Assembly (NCBI GenBank): GCA_031374735.1
Contig: JANMGQ010000252.1
Span: 1-64,000, forward strand
Source: JABFRJ01 sp031374735
GTDB lineage: Bacteria; Pseudomonadota; Alphaproteobacteria; Rhizobiales; Hyphomicrobiaceae
DNA: 64,000 nt
Direction: 5' to 3'
Position numbers and translations under genes: made by a program. The notes beneath the pieces are model-generated. The model made no database searches, was not told the origin of the DNA, and was given only the letters and a program-made list of their open reading frames with translations. Positions 33,987 to 42,592 of this stretch are shown in pieces (position 1 is the stretch's first letter; each line of letters starts with the position of its first letter).

Positions 33987-34472
33987 GTGCTCTCAGCCAG
34001 TGGTGTCATCAGGGCACTTCTCATGGATCGACACATCGCGAACGTAGCGTCTTTGCGATTCCCGTCGAAGACGCATCCGTTTTCTCCGCTGGCGCCACAC
34101 GTGCCCCAGCGCTGCGCAACACAGCGCCCGGGGCCATCGAGCGTCACGATCTGCTCATCACAACAGGCTTCCCGTTCACATTTCAACGGCAAACTCCATC
34201 GCACCCGGCGACTACAATGGGCACTCTGCTCTCCCGCCGAACAAGCGGGACGCAGGTCCGTAAGCGGCGCAGCAGGTTATGCATCCATTGGTCGGGGGCG
34301 TGTCCGGTTGCGCGTGCATTGCCTCTTGGTCTTTTGACCCTTCACAGACGGCGGCCGGCATGTAAGCGTAAGAAGTGATCAAGCTGCCCGGAGAGGCGGC
34401 ACGGCTCAAACAAAAGCGCGCCATAGATGCGGTCGACAACACCGCCATGTGCGCCACACGGGAGGCAATAGA
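33987..34472. other. 486-bp divergent intergenic region before the liv operon
   Basis: The region lies between the minus-strand hydroxylase and the plus-strand livK gene and must hold both promoters. Two stem-loops are visible (34103-34134 and 34232-34250). No coding sequence, tRNA or riboswitch that I recognise is present. A TTGACC at 34334 lacks a convincing -10 partner. Confidence 0.5.
34103..34134. promoter_or_regulatory. strong stem-loop in the liv upstream region
   Basis: GCCCC-a-GCGCTG (34103-34114) pairs with CAGCGC-cc-GGGGC (34122-34134) around a 7-base loop, giving an 11-bp interrupted stem. There is no T tract. Its role is unknown; it could be a leftover terminator or a leader structure for the liv operon. 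Confidence 0.45.
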
Positions 34473-35726
34473 ATGCTCACGAAGAGATCAGTTGCGGTCG
34501 GCGGATTGGCGCTGGCTGCACTAACGGCGCTGTCGCTATCGGCACAGGCCCAGGATACCATCAAGATTGCCTACATCGACCCGCTATCGGGCCCTGGCGC
34601 GACAGTTGGCGAAGTCGGCCTGAAGACGTTCCAGTTTCTTGCCGACGAGCTGAACGCCAAAGGTGGCGCGGCCGGCAAGAAATTTGAGATCCTGCCGTTC
34701 GACAACAAAACCAACCCTCAGGAAAGCCTCGTTCAGGCCCAGAAGGCCGTCGACGCCGGCGCGCGGATCCTAACTCAGGGCAACGGCTCATCGGTCGCAG
34801 CCGCGATGGCGGATTGGGTCGCCAAGTACAACGACCGTAACCCCGGCAAGGAACTGCTGTATCTCAACTATGCGGCCGTCGATCCGGTGCTCACCAACGA
34901 CAAGTGCACCTACGCCCACTTCCGCTGGGACGCCAACTCCGACATCAAGATGGAAGCCCTCACCAACTACATGAAGGGCAAACAGGAGATCAAGAAGATC
35001 TACCTGATCAACCAGGACTACTCGTTCGGCCAAGCGGTACGCACGGCTGCGGTTTCGATGCTCAAGGCCAAGCGCCCAGACATCCAGGTCGTGGGCGACG
35101 AACTGCATCCACTGCTCAAGGTGACGGACTTCGCCCCCTACATCGCCAAGATCAAAGCCTCCGGCGCTGACACCGTCATCACCGGCAACTGGAGCCAGGA
35201 CTTTGCCTTGCTGCTGAAAGCCGCCGCCGACGCAGGCCTCAAGGTCAACTGGTACACCTACTATGCCGGCGGTACGGGCGGCCCGACGGCCGTCAAGCAG
35301 ACCGGCCTCAACCACAGCGTCTTTGCCGTCGGTGAAGGTTTCGCCAACGTCGATCACAAGGCCTCGCGCGACACCGAGGCGGCGTTCCGCGCCAAGTTCG
35401 GCGGCATCTCGATCTTCTATCCTCGCGCCTTCAACCAGATGCGCATGCTGGCGGCAGCCATCAACAAGGCCGGCAGCACCGACTCTCTCAAAGTCGCGGC
35501 GGCACTGGAAGGCATGACGTTTGAGGTGTTCAGTGGCGGACAAGGCGTCATGCGCAAGGATGACCACCAGTTCTTCCAGCCGATGTACATCGCCTCTCTC
35601 GGCGAACGCGACGCCGCCAAAGAGCCCTTCGACGAGGAAGGCACGGGCTGGGGCTGGCGCACGATTGCGACCCTCCCCACCAAGGACACCGAGCTGCCAA
35701 CCACCTGCAAGATGACGCGCCCTTAA
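34473..35726 (+). CDS. livK: branched-chain amino-acid ABC transporter substrate-binding protein
   Basis: A periplasmic binding protein of 417 aa with a Sec signal peptide (basic start, then VGGLALAALTALSLSAQAQ). The type I periplasmic-binding fold begins KIAYIDPLSGPGATVGEVG. GGAGGCAATAG precedes the ATG. The gene heads a complete transporter: two permeases and two ATPases follow in order, most overlapping by four bases. Although called LivK-like, relatives bind amides, urea or aromatic acids as well, so the ligand is open. Confidence 0.9.
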   Translation: MLTKRSVAVGGLALAALTALSLSAQAQDTIKIAYIDPLSGPGATVGEVGLKTFQFLADELNAKGGAAGKKFEILPFDNKTNPQESLVQAQKAVDAGARILTQGNGSSVAAAMADWVAKYNDRNPGKELLYLNYAAVDPVLTNDKCTYAHFRWDANSDIKMEALTNYMKGKQEIKKIYLINQDYSFGQAVRTAAVSMLKAKRPDIQVVGDELHPLLKVTDFAPYIAKIKASGADTVITGNWSQDFALLLKAAADAGLKVNWYTYYAGGTGGPTAVKQTGLNHSVFAVGEGFANVDHKASRDTEAAFRAKFGGISIFYPRAFNQMRMLAAAINKAGSTDSLKVAAALEGMTFEVFSGGQGVMRKDDHQFFQPMYIASLGERDAAKEPFDEEGTGWGWRTIATLPTKDTELPTTCKMTRP

Positions 35727-35761
35727 CACGCGGCGACGTGACCTGCGGATGTTGACTTGAA

Positions 35762-35786
35762 CTCCCCGCCGCTCGTCGGCGGGGAG
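35762..35786 (+). promoter_or_regulatory. perfect hairpin between livK and livH, overlapping the livH ribosome-binding site
   Basis: CTCCCCGCCG (35762-35771) and CGGCGGGGAG (35777-35786) are exact complements around a 5-base loop, forming a very stable 10-bp stem. No T run follows. The right arm carries the GGGGAG that serves as the livH ribosome-binding site (start GTG at 35795). Folding could therefore both protect livK mRNA and limit livH translation. Confidence 0.7.
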
Positions 35787-35794
35787 GGACAGCG

Positions 35795-36763
35795 GTGGAA
35801 GGGACCTGTCAGGTGGCCGAGCTTATCCTGATTTCGACGTTGAATGGCCTGCTCTATGGGTTGCTGCTGTTTTTGATGGCCAGCGGCCTGACACTCATCT
35901 TCTCGATGATGGGCGTGCTGAACTTCGCCCATGCCAGCTTCTACATGCTCGGCGCGTTCATTGGCTTCCAGATCAGCCGCTGGGCCGGCTTCTGGCCGGC
36001 GTTGATCATCGCACCCCTTCTCGTTGGCGCCATCGGCGCACTGGTCGAGCGCTTCGGCCTGCGCAATGTGCACAAGCATGGCCACGTCGCCGAGCTGCTG
36101 TTCACCTTCGGCCTCGCCTTCGTCATCGAAGAGGTGGTGCAGATCATTTGGGGCAAGGCGCCAGTTGATTTCCGCGTACCGGCGATCCTGGATTTTCCAG
36201 CGTTTACGGTCTTTGCCACCAACTATCCCGCCTACAAACTGTTCATGCTGGCGATCTCTATCCTGATCTTCGTCGGCCTGTTCGCCATGCTGACCAAGAC
36301 ACGGGTCGGGCTGATTGTGCAGGCAGCCCTCACGCATCCGCATATGGTCGCCCATCTCGGCCATAACGTACCGTTGATCTTCATGATGGTGTTCGGCGTT
36401 GGCGCCGCGCTCGCCGGCATCGCGGGTGTGATTGCGGGCCCGGCCCTCGTCACGCAAGCCAGTATGGCCGCTCTGCTCGGGCCGATCCTGTTCGTTGTGG
36501 TGGTCGTCGGTGGGCTCGGATCGCTGCAGGGCGCGTTCGTTGCGTCGCTGCTGATCGGTCTGCTGCAGACGTTCGCCATCTCGTCGAACATCTCGCTCGC
36601 CGACATTTTTGCGGGCTCCGGTTTCAGCCCTGCGCCCAAGACCATGCTCGGCGATCTCTGGCGTGTGACGGTCGCCCAGATCGCGCCGATCCTGCCCTAC
36701 ATCATGTTGATGTTGATCCTCATCGTCCGGCCGACAGGACTGCTCGGGAACCGCGACTCATGA
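35795..36763 (+). CDS. livH: branched-chain amino-acid ABC permease
   Basis: A 322-aa permease with about eight transmembrane segments. Family motifs include NGLLYGLLLFLMASGLTLIF near the N terminus and GVLNFAHASFYMLGAF. It pairs with the LivM-type permease to form the membrane channel. The start is a GTG at 35795 with GGGGAGGG upstream; a GTG at 35812 is the alternative. The stop overlaps the livM start (ATGA). Confidence 0.92.
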   Translation: MEGTCQVAELILISTLNGLLYGLLLFLMASGLTLIFSMMGVLNFAHASFYMLGAFIGFQISRWAGFWPALIIAPLLVGAIGALVERFGLRNVHKHGHVAELLFTFGLAFVIEEVVQIIWGKAPVDFRVPAILDFPAFTVFATNYPAYKLFMLAISILIFVGLFAMLTKTRVGLIVQAALTHPHMVAHLGHNVPLIFMMVFGVGAALAGIAGVIAGPALVTQASMAALLGPILFVVVVVGGLGSLQGAFVASLLIGLLQTFAISSNISLADIFAGSGFSPAPKTMLGDLWRVTVAQIAPILPYIMLMLILIVRPTGLLGNRDS

Positions 36764-38085
36764 CTGTTTCGCCCATCTCCGCCCCTTCGACTGCGACGCC
36801 GTCTAAACCCGCAGCGGTCGCGCCAGCGGCCTCGCGCTGGTTGCCGCTGGTGCCGTGGCTGGGTGGGGCCGCCCTGCTGCTCACCTTGCCGCTGGTGTTT
36901 CGCACCGGCACCGGCCTCACCGTCATGAGCCTGATGGGCATCGCGATCGTGTTTGCCCTGTCGTACAATCTGCTGCTCGGCCAGACGGGGCTGCTGTCGT
37001 TCGGCCACGCGGTCTACTACGGCATTGGCAGCTATTTCGTGGTACACGCCATGAATGCCGTCATCGCCGCCAAGATCGGGGTCCCCTTGCCGGTGATGCC
37101 CTTGATCGGCGGTCTCGCCGGCTTGGTGTTTGCGATGCTGTTCGGTTGGATCTCGACCAAGCGCAGCGGCACGGCATTCTCGATGATTTCGCTTGGGCTT
37201 GCCGAGCTGGTCGGTTCAAGCTCGCTGATCCTGCGCACGTTCTTTGGCGGCGAGGAAGGCATTACCACCAACCGCACGCAGCTCGGTCGGATCTTCGGCT
37301 TCAACTTCGGCCCGCAGCTGCAGGTCTACTACGTCATTGCCGGCTGGTGCATCCTCGCCGCACTCGTCATGTACGCCCTGACGCGCACGCCGTTCGGCCG
37401 CATGTGCAATGCCGTGCGCGACAATCCCGAGCGAGCGCAGTTCGTCGGCTATAATCCGCAAGTCGTGCGCTACATCGCCTTCTGCATCAGCGGTTTCTTT
37501 GCCGGTATCGCGGGCGGCCTCACCGCCATCAACTTCGAGATCGCCAACGCGCAACTGTTCTCGGCCGCAAACTCGGGCACCGTTCTGCTCGCGACCTTCA
37601 TCGGCGGTGCCGGCACGTTCTTCGGGCCGATCCTCGGCGCCGTGCTCGTCAGCTATTTGCAGGTCATGCTGAGCGACTTGACCGAGGTGTGGCAGCTTTA
37701 CTTCGGCATCATGTTCATCGCCGTCGTGATGTTTGCGCCGGGAGGCTTGGCGGGGCTCATATTGATGCACCGCCCGCTGTGGAAGGCCGGCGCGCTTGGC
37801 ACCGTGATGCCATCCTATGGCGCGGCTATCAGTCCCGGCGCGATGATCTTCGTCGGGCTCGCGCTGCTGATCGAGATGACGGTGCATCTGAGCGTCAAGC
37901 ATGACAGCAGCCCGATCATGAAAATGTTCGGGGTGACGTTCAACGCCCACGGACCGATCCCGTGGCTGGTGGCCATCGCGCTGATCGCTGCGGGTGTCGC
38001 CATGTTCCGTTGGGTCAGCCCGATGATGAGCGGCGCCTGGGATCGCGCGCGAGCAACAGCGCGCGAGAAAGGCATCGTCATATGA
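36760..38085 (+). CDS. livM: branched-chain amino-acid ABC permease
   Basis: A 441-aa permease, the longer of the two. It has LSYNLLLGQTGLLSFGHAVYYGIGSY, a LivM hallmark, and EAA-like loops around RNAVRDNPERAQFVGYN. The C-terminal part (residues 335-420) adds two hydrophobic segments beyond the usual LivM end. Overlaps by 4 bp on both sides make it clearly operonic. Confidence 0.92.
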   Translation: MTVSPISAPSTATPSKPAAVAPAASRWLPLVPWLGGAALLLTLPLVFRTGTGLTVMSLMGIAIVFALSYNLLLGQTGLLSFGHAVYYGIGSYFVVHAMNAVIAAKIGVPLPVMPLIGGLAGLVFAMLFGWISTKRSGTAFSMISLGLAELVGSSSLILRTFFGGEEGITTNRTQLGRIFGFNFGPQLQVYYVIAGWCILAALVMYALTRTPFGRMCNAVRDNPERAQFVGYNPQVVRYIAFCISGFFAGIAGGLTAINFEIANAQLFSAANSGTVLLATFIGGAGTFFGPILGAVLVSYLQVMLSDLTEVWQLYFGIMFIAVVMFAPGGLAGLILMHRPLWKAGALGTVMPSYGAAISPGAMIFVGLALLIEMTVHLSVKHDSSPIMKMFGVTFNAHGPIPWLVAIALIAAGVAMFRWVSPMMSGAWDRARATAREKGIVI

Positions 38086-38867
38086 CCGCCTCAGTCTCAT
38101 CGGCGGCCATCAGCGCTGCGCCAGCCATCAGCCTCGCTCAGCTGCGCAAGAGTTTCGGACCCGTGGACATCATCCGCGGGGTTGATCTCGTCATCCCCAA
38201 AGGCGAGCGCCACGCCGTGATCGGACCCAATGGCGCGGGCAAGTCGACCCTGTTCAACCTGATCAGCGGCCTCCTCGCGCCGACGTCGGGCACCGTCGCG
38301 CTCAACGGCGAACCGATTTCGGGCCTGCCGCCCTACGAGATCAACCGGCGCGGTCTGTCGCGCAGTTTTCAAGTCACGAACATCTTCCCGAAAATGAGCG
38401 TGTTCGAGAATGTCCGCTGCGGCGCTTTGTGGTCAAAGCGGCAGCATTACACGTTCTGGCGCGGGGTCGAGCGCGCGCGGGATGTGCGCGAGCGCACCGA
38501 ACAGGTGCTGGAGGAAATCAGCCTCGCCGACCGCCGCGACGTGATCGCGGGCGTGCTGACCTACGCCGAACAGCGCGCGCTTGAAATCGGCATCACGATT
38601 GCCGGCGGTGCCGATGTGATCCTGCTCGACGAGCCGACCGCTGGCATGAGCCGCCATGAGACTGAGCGCGCCGTGTCGCTGATCCGACGCGTCAGCGAGG
38701 GTCGCACCTTGATGATCGTCGAGCATGACATGAGCGTCGTGTTCGGCCTTGCCGATCGCATTTCCGTGCTGGTCTACGGCGAGATCGTCGCCTCTGGTCC
38801 GCCCGCAGAAATCCGCGCCAGCGCCAAAGTCAAGGAAGCCTACCTCGGCGAGGAGGCCCACGCATGA
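38082..38867 (+). CDS. livG: branched-chain amino-acid ABC ATPase
   Basis: A 261-aa ATPase with intact motifs: Walker A GPNGAGKST, a Q-loop SRSFQVTNIF, Walker B VILLDEPTAGM and the switch His in IVEHDMSVVF. The signature is TYAEQRALEI in place of LSGGQ, as is usual in LivG-type subunits. It starts at ATG 38082, overlapping the livM stop by four bases. Confidence 0.92.
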   Translation: MTASVSSAAISAAPAISLAQLRKSFGPVDIIRGVDLVIPKGERHAVIGPNGAGKSTLFNLISGLLAPTSGTVALNGEPISGLPPYEINRRGLSRSFQVTNIFPKMSVFENVRCGALWSKRQHYTFWRGVERARDVRERTEQVLEEISLADRRDVIAGVLTYAEQRALEIGITIAGGADVILLDEPTAGMSRHETERAVSLIRRVSEGRTLMIVEHDMSVVFGLADRISVLVYGEIVASGPPAEIRASAKVKEAYLGEEAHA

Positions 38868-39571
38868 GCAGCCCCATCCTCGAAGTCCGCGACCTGCACG
38901 CCTACTACGGCAAGAGCCACATTCTCCAAGGCGTCAATCTCACCATCGGCGCCGGCGAAGTGGTGAGCCTGCTCGGCCGCAACGGCGTCGGCCGCTCGAC
39001 CACCGTCAAAGCCATCATGGGCGAAGTGAAGCCTGAGGGGGTCATCAGCTTCAAGGGTCGAAACATCGCGGGCTTCCCGAGCTACCGCATTGCACGGCTC
39101 GGGCTTGGCTATGTGCCGGAGCATCGCGACATCTTCCCGTCCTTGACCGTGCGCCAGAACTTGATGCTCGGCCTCAAGGACCCGAAAGTGGAAGGGCGCT
39201 GGAAACTTGAAGACATGCTGGCGCGCTTCCCAAACCTGGCGCGCCGCGCCGACACGGCAGCCGGCGTGTTGTCCGGCGGCGAGAAGCAGATGCTCACCAT
39301 CTGCAGGACGCTGATGGGTGACCCCGATCTGATCATGATCGACGAGCCGACCGAGGGCCTCGCGCCACTCATCGTCAAGCAGGTTGGCGAACTGATCACC
39401 GAGATTGCCAAGCGCGGCCTCTCGATCCTGCTGGTCGAGCAGAAACTCTCGATTGCCCTTGAGATTTCGAAGCGGGTCTACGTTATGGGCCATGGTCACG
39501 TGGTCTTTGAAGGCACGCCTGCCGATCTCAAGGCCAATGCCGATGTGCGCCGGGAATGGCTGGAAGTTTAA
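38864..39571 (+). CDS. livF: branched-chain amino-acid ABC ATPase with Arg in Walker A
   Basis: A 235-aa ATPase that completes the transporter. Signature LSGGEKQML, Walker B LIMIDEPTEGL and switch residue position LLVEQKLS are present. In Walker A (LLGRNGVGRSTT) the invariant Lys is an Arg (residue 44, codon at 38993). The codon is unambiguous and the surrounding sequence is intact. A partner LivG with a normal site might supply hydrolysis. I recall similar Arg forms in some rhizobial LivF proteins, but this needs checking. Confidence 0.9.
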   Translation: MSSPILEVRDLHAYYGKSHILQGVNLTIGAGEVVSLLGRNGVGRSTTVKAIMGEVKPEGVISFKGRNIAGFPSYRIARLGLGYVPEHRDIFPSLTVRQNLMLGLKDPKVEGRWKLEDMLARFPNLARRADTAAGVLSGGEKQMLTICRTLMGDPDLIMIDEPTEGLAPLIVKQVGELITEIAKRGLSILLVEQKLSIALEISKRVYVMGHGHVVFEGTPADLKANADVRREWLEV

Positions 39572-39615
39572 GCGCGATCGAGAGGCGTTGCCGCGTCTCA
39601 ACGGCGCGGTCCGCG

Positions 39616-40485
39616 TCAGGGGCGGCGTGGCGTGTCGCCCGGCCACGTCAGCTGTCCGCCGCCGAGCCCCATGCCAGTACCGAACGTGCTCGGGACAGTT
39701 GCAGCCGCCTGCTGCGGCGCCGGACGCGCCATCTGTTGATTGGGCTTTGGCGCTTGACGTGTGGTCGTCGTTTTCCAGGTCGCGGCTTTCGCTTTCGGAG
39801 CAGCAACGTCGGCAATCGTTGTCTGGTCAGCTTTATTCGACGCGTCCGCAGTCTCGACCTTGGCAGCCGCGACGTCCGCCGCGGTCTCGGATTTGGGCAG
39901 TGCCGCGAGCTTTTTCTCGAGCTCCGCATCGGCATATTTTTGGTGACGTGCCAACTCGGAGTCGGCCCACGGATCAGGCTTGCACTGACAACCGGCAACC
40001 AGCGTCTTGCGATACACATAGGCCGTATTCATACGGCCGTACTGACGTCCCTGCAGATCGACGGCGCCGTCAACTTCCGTTGTCTTGGTGGGCAGAAAGA
40101 AAATCCGCGCATCCTCGCCGCATTGCGACCGGCATCTCATGTTGTCGCGATACAGGCTCTTCTTCGACGTGCTGTTGGAGATCGGGAAGTAATAGCCGTC
40201 ACAGGTGCGCACACAGATCGTCCGATAGCCGCCGGACGCGCGCTGGTCATGGTCCTCGTCATCGCCGTGGGGTCGCCGGCTCAAGAAGGCGCCGTGGTTT
40301 GAAACGACGGGCGCCGTATAGGACCGGCCTCCCGGTGTCATCAAAGGCGCTGGCGCGGCCTGTGGCGCGGGTGCCGGGTTGCCCAACCCGAACAGTTGCT
40401 GGAGAAACCCTTGCGCGGCAGCCGGCCCGGCTTGCATGCCCAACACCGCAGCCAATATGGCTGCCTTCAATACGCCCTGACGCAT
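39616..40485 (-). CDS. DUF2865 family secreted protein
   Basis: A 289-aa protein with a cleavable signal peptide (AAILAAVLGMQAGPAAAQ). The conserved DUF2865 core is YRTICVRTCDGYYFPISNST, then MRCRSQCGEDARIFF and GCQCKPDPW, with six Cys that probably pair in the periplasm. A Lys/Ala-rich tail follows. The family is common in rhizobia and of unknown function. It is convergent with livF, 44 bp away, and has no obvious operon partner. Confidence 0.88.
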   Translation of the reverse strand: MRQGVLKAAILAAVLGMQAGPAAAQGFLQQLFGLGNPAPAPQAAPAPLMTPGGRSYTAPVVSNHGAFLSRRPHGDDEDHDQRASGGYRTICVRTCDGYYFPISNSTSKKSLYRDNMRCRSQCGEDARIFFLPTKTTEVDGAVDLQGRQYGRMNTAYVYRKTLVAGCQCKPDPWADSELARHQKYADAELEKKLAALPKSETAADVAAAKVETADASNKADQTTIADVAAPKAKAATWKTTTTRQAPKPNQQMARPAPQQAAATVPSTFGTGMGLGGGQLTWPGDTPRRP

Positions 40486-40659
40486 GACGCTTTACGAGAC
40501 GGCGCACCCACGCCTGCCCCGAACCTCTCAACAAAACGCGACGATACAAGCCACATCCTCGCGAGCGGCGAGGACGAGGCGTTGCCATCAGGTATGACCT
40601 TGAAAGGCTTAGATTTCCTGAACAAGTGTCCAGCGGCGTCAAGTCCGGGCGCTGCGGTG

Positions 40660-41319
40660 TCACGCCTGCAGATCCGCCTTCTCGAAGCCCTCGCGGACGA
40701 TGCGCATGCCATCCGCCGGGTACGGCTTGGCGAGGGCGAACGCGGCATCGGCCGAACCGTTCAGCCACGTGTCGCGCGCGGCGTCCGTTGCCAGCACCAC
40801 GGGCGAGCGCTCGTGATTGATGCCCGATGTCAGCGCATTCGGTTCAGTCGTCATGAAGCTGTAAGTGTCGACTTCCACCACAGGGCCGTCTTTCTTGATC
40901 GGCCCTTTCCAGCGCCGCCAGATGCCGGCGAAGGCAAACAGCGGCCGCGGATCTTCGCCTGTGAGCGCAAACCAATGCCAGGTGGCGGGCGTGCGGCCAT
41001 CGTGCGGTTCGGCAAACGACGTCACCGGCACCAGGCAGCGGCGAGTCTCGAAACTGTCGCGCCAGAACGACGACGACCGTGCCTTGTCGTCGCGCACGTT
41101 CGTCACCCGGCGGGGCGCCTTGCCAGCTTGCGGCAGCACAAAACCCCACGACATGATCACGAGTTCGAGCGCGCCATCCTCAGTCGGCCGGATCACCGGG
41201 GCTGAGCGCGCGGGAAAGATGGCTGGCACCGGATCGAAAGCCGCGGCACGATTGTGCGGCACCTTGAACAGGCGCACGATCGCCTCGCGCGATTTGGTCA
41301 GCGAATAGAGATTGCACAT
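40660..41319 (-). CDS. SOS response-associated peptidase (YedK/SRAP family)
   Basis: A 219-aa SRAP protein. Cys2 (MCNLY) would crosslink abasic sites in single-stranded DNA. The conserved Asn-containing loop (VTNVRDDKA), the Glu in PVTSFAEPH and the His in INHERSPVVL are all present. The cytoplasmic role is protection of abasic DNA during replication. It ends 21 bp from the convergently spaced but same-strand folP start side; no co-transcribed repair gene is visible. Confidence 0.9.
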   Translation of the reverse strand: MCNLYSLTKSREAIVRLFKVPHNRAAAFDPVPAIFPARSAPVIRPTEDGALELVIMSWGFVLPQAGKAPRRVTNVRDDKARSSSFWRDSFETRRCLVPVTSFAEPHDGRTPATWHWFALTGEDPRPLFAFAGIWRRWKGPIKKDGPVVEVDTYSFMTTEPNALTSGINHERSPVVLATDAARDTWLNGSADAAFALAKPYPADGMRIVREGFEKADLQA

Positions 41320-41340
41320 CAGTCCAGCCTCCGATTGGCC

Positions 41341-42423
41341 TTATGCGTTGGCGGATCCGCTCGATGCAGCCTGGAACATGGTCAGCGCCTGGCGGGTCGC
41401 GGCCACATCGTGCACTCGGATGATCTGCGCACCTTGTGCAACAGCCGCCAACGCCGCGCCGACGGAGCCATGCACTCGCTCCGCCGCAGTTGCGACGCCG
41501 GTGAGATCGCCAATCACGCGCTTGCGCGAGGCGCCAAACAACAGCGGCACGCCGAGCCCATGTAGCAGCGCCAGCCCCGCCATCAGCGCGAGATTGTGCT
41601 CTTGCGACTTGCCGAAGCCGATGCCGGGATCGACGATGATGTTCTCGACGCCGATACCGGCCATGACGGCGGCGCCGATGCGCGCCTCCAGATAGTCGAA
41701 CACGTCGAGCAGCACGTGATCATACTTCGGCGCCTCCTGCATCGTGCGCGGATCGCCCTGCGCATGCATGAGGATGACGGGCAAATCGAGATCGGCGGCC
41801 GTCGCCAGGGCTTTGGGGTCGTGCGTCAGCGCGGAAACGTCATTGAGAATATCGCAGCCCGCATCAGCCGCGGCACGCATGACGGCAGCGTTGCGCGTGT
41901 CGACCGAGAGCAGCGCATCGGCCTTGTCCGACAGCGCTTCGATGACCGGGATCACGCGCTCCAACTCCTCGTCGACGCTGACGGGTTCAGCACCCGGACG
42001 TGTCGATTCCCCGCCGATATCGATGATATCAGCGCCCTCCTCAACGAGGCGCAGCGCATGCGCAACCGCCGCTTTCCGACCGGTATGTCGCCCACCATCT
42101 GAAAAACTATCCGGCGTGACGTTGACGATGCCCATGATTCGCGGCCGGTCCAAGGCGAGCCCCGCAAGACGCGGACGTGGCGCGCGCATGGCCTCGAACA
42201 GGTCCGACGCCGTCATCGTCCGACGGCCCCAGTCGCGCTCCAGGAAACCACCCATGCCGATGATGCGCCGCTCAACGCGGCTGCCGTTGCGTTCGATCGC
42301 CTCAAGCGCCGTGTAGTCGAGCCAGCCACCGGCAAGCCGCAAGCTTTCCCACACCTCAACGGCGTTTTCGGCCTGAGCGACCGGATAGAGCCCAAGCGGT
42401 CGAAGATAAATATCGCGCAGCAT
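41341..42423 (-). CDS. folP: dihydropteroate synthase
   Basis: Condenses dihydropterin pyrophosphate with p-aminobenzoate in folate synthesis. The two signatures are IMGIVNVTPDSFSDGG and GADIIDIGGESTRPG, followed by DILNDVSAL, LMHAQGDP and the phosphate-site GASRKRVIGD. An N-terminal extension of about 95 residues, seen in other alphaproteobacterial FolP proteins, brings it to 360 aa. The ATG at 42423 with AGGCGAG upstream is chosen. It diverges from the dehydratase gene across 169 bp. Confidence 0.93.
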   Translation of the reverse strand: MLRDIYLRPLGLYPVAQAENAVEVWESLRLAGGWLDYTALEAIERNGSRVERRIIGMGGFLERDWGRRTMTASDLFEAMRAPRPRLAGLALDRPRIMGIVNVTPDSFSDGGRHTGRKAAVAHALRLVEEGADIIDIGGESTRPGAEPVSVDEELERVIPVIEALSDKADALLSVDTRNAAVMRAAADAGCDILNDVSALTHDPKALATAADLDLPVILMHAQGDPRTMQEAPKYDHVLLDVFDYLEARIGAAVMAGIGVENIIVDPGIGFGKSQEHNLALMAGLALLHGLGVPLLFGASRKRVIGDLTGVATAAERVHGSVGAALAAVAQGAQIIRVHDVAATRQALTMFQAASSGSANA

Positions 42424-42592
42424 GTGCTCGCCTGTGCTCAGCATTGTGAGCCGCCGCGTGCCAAGGCACAGGCGTGGTGTCAACGCATTCGACTGTTTGC
42501 ACACACCGGCTGTCGTTCGCGTACCGCTGTCATCCACTGGTTCGGGCGCATGCCGTGTGCAAGATGCGCGACACCACCAACGGACTTCAGAT

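Noticed and set aside
34334..34364. TTGACC as a liv promoter -35 box
   Set aside because: No -10-like hexamer lies at 16-18 bases; the best match is 19 bases away and poor.
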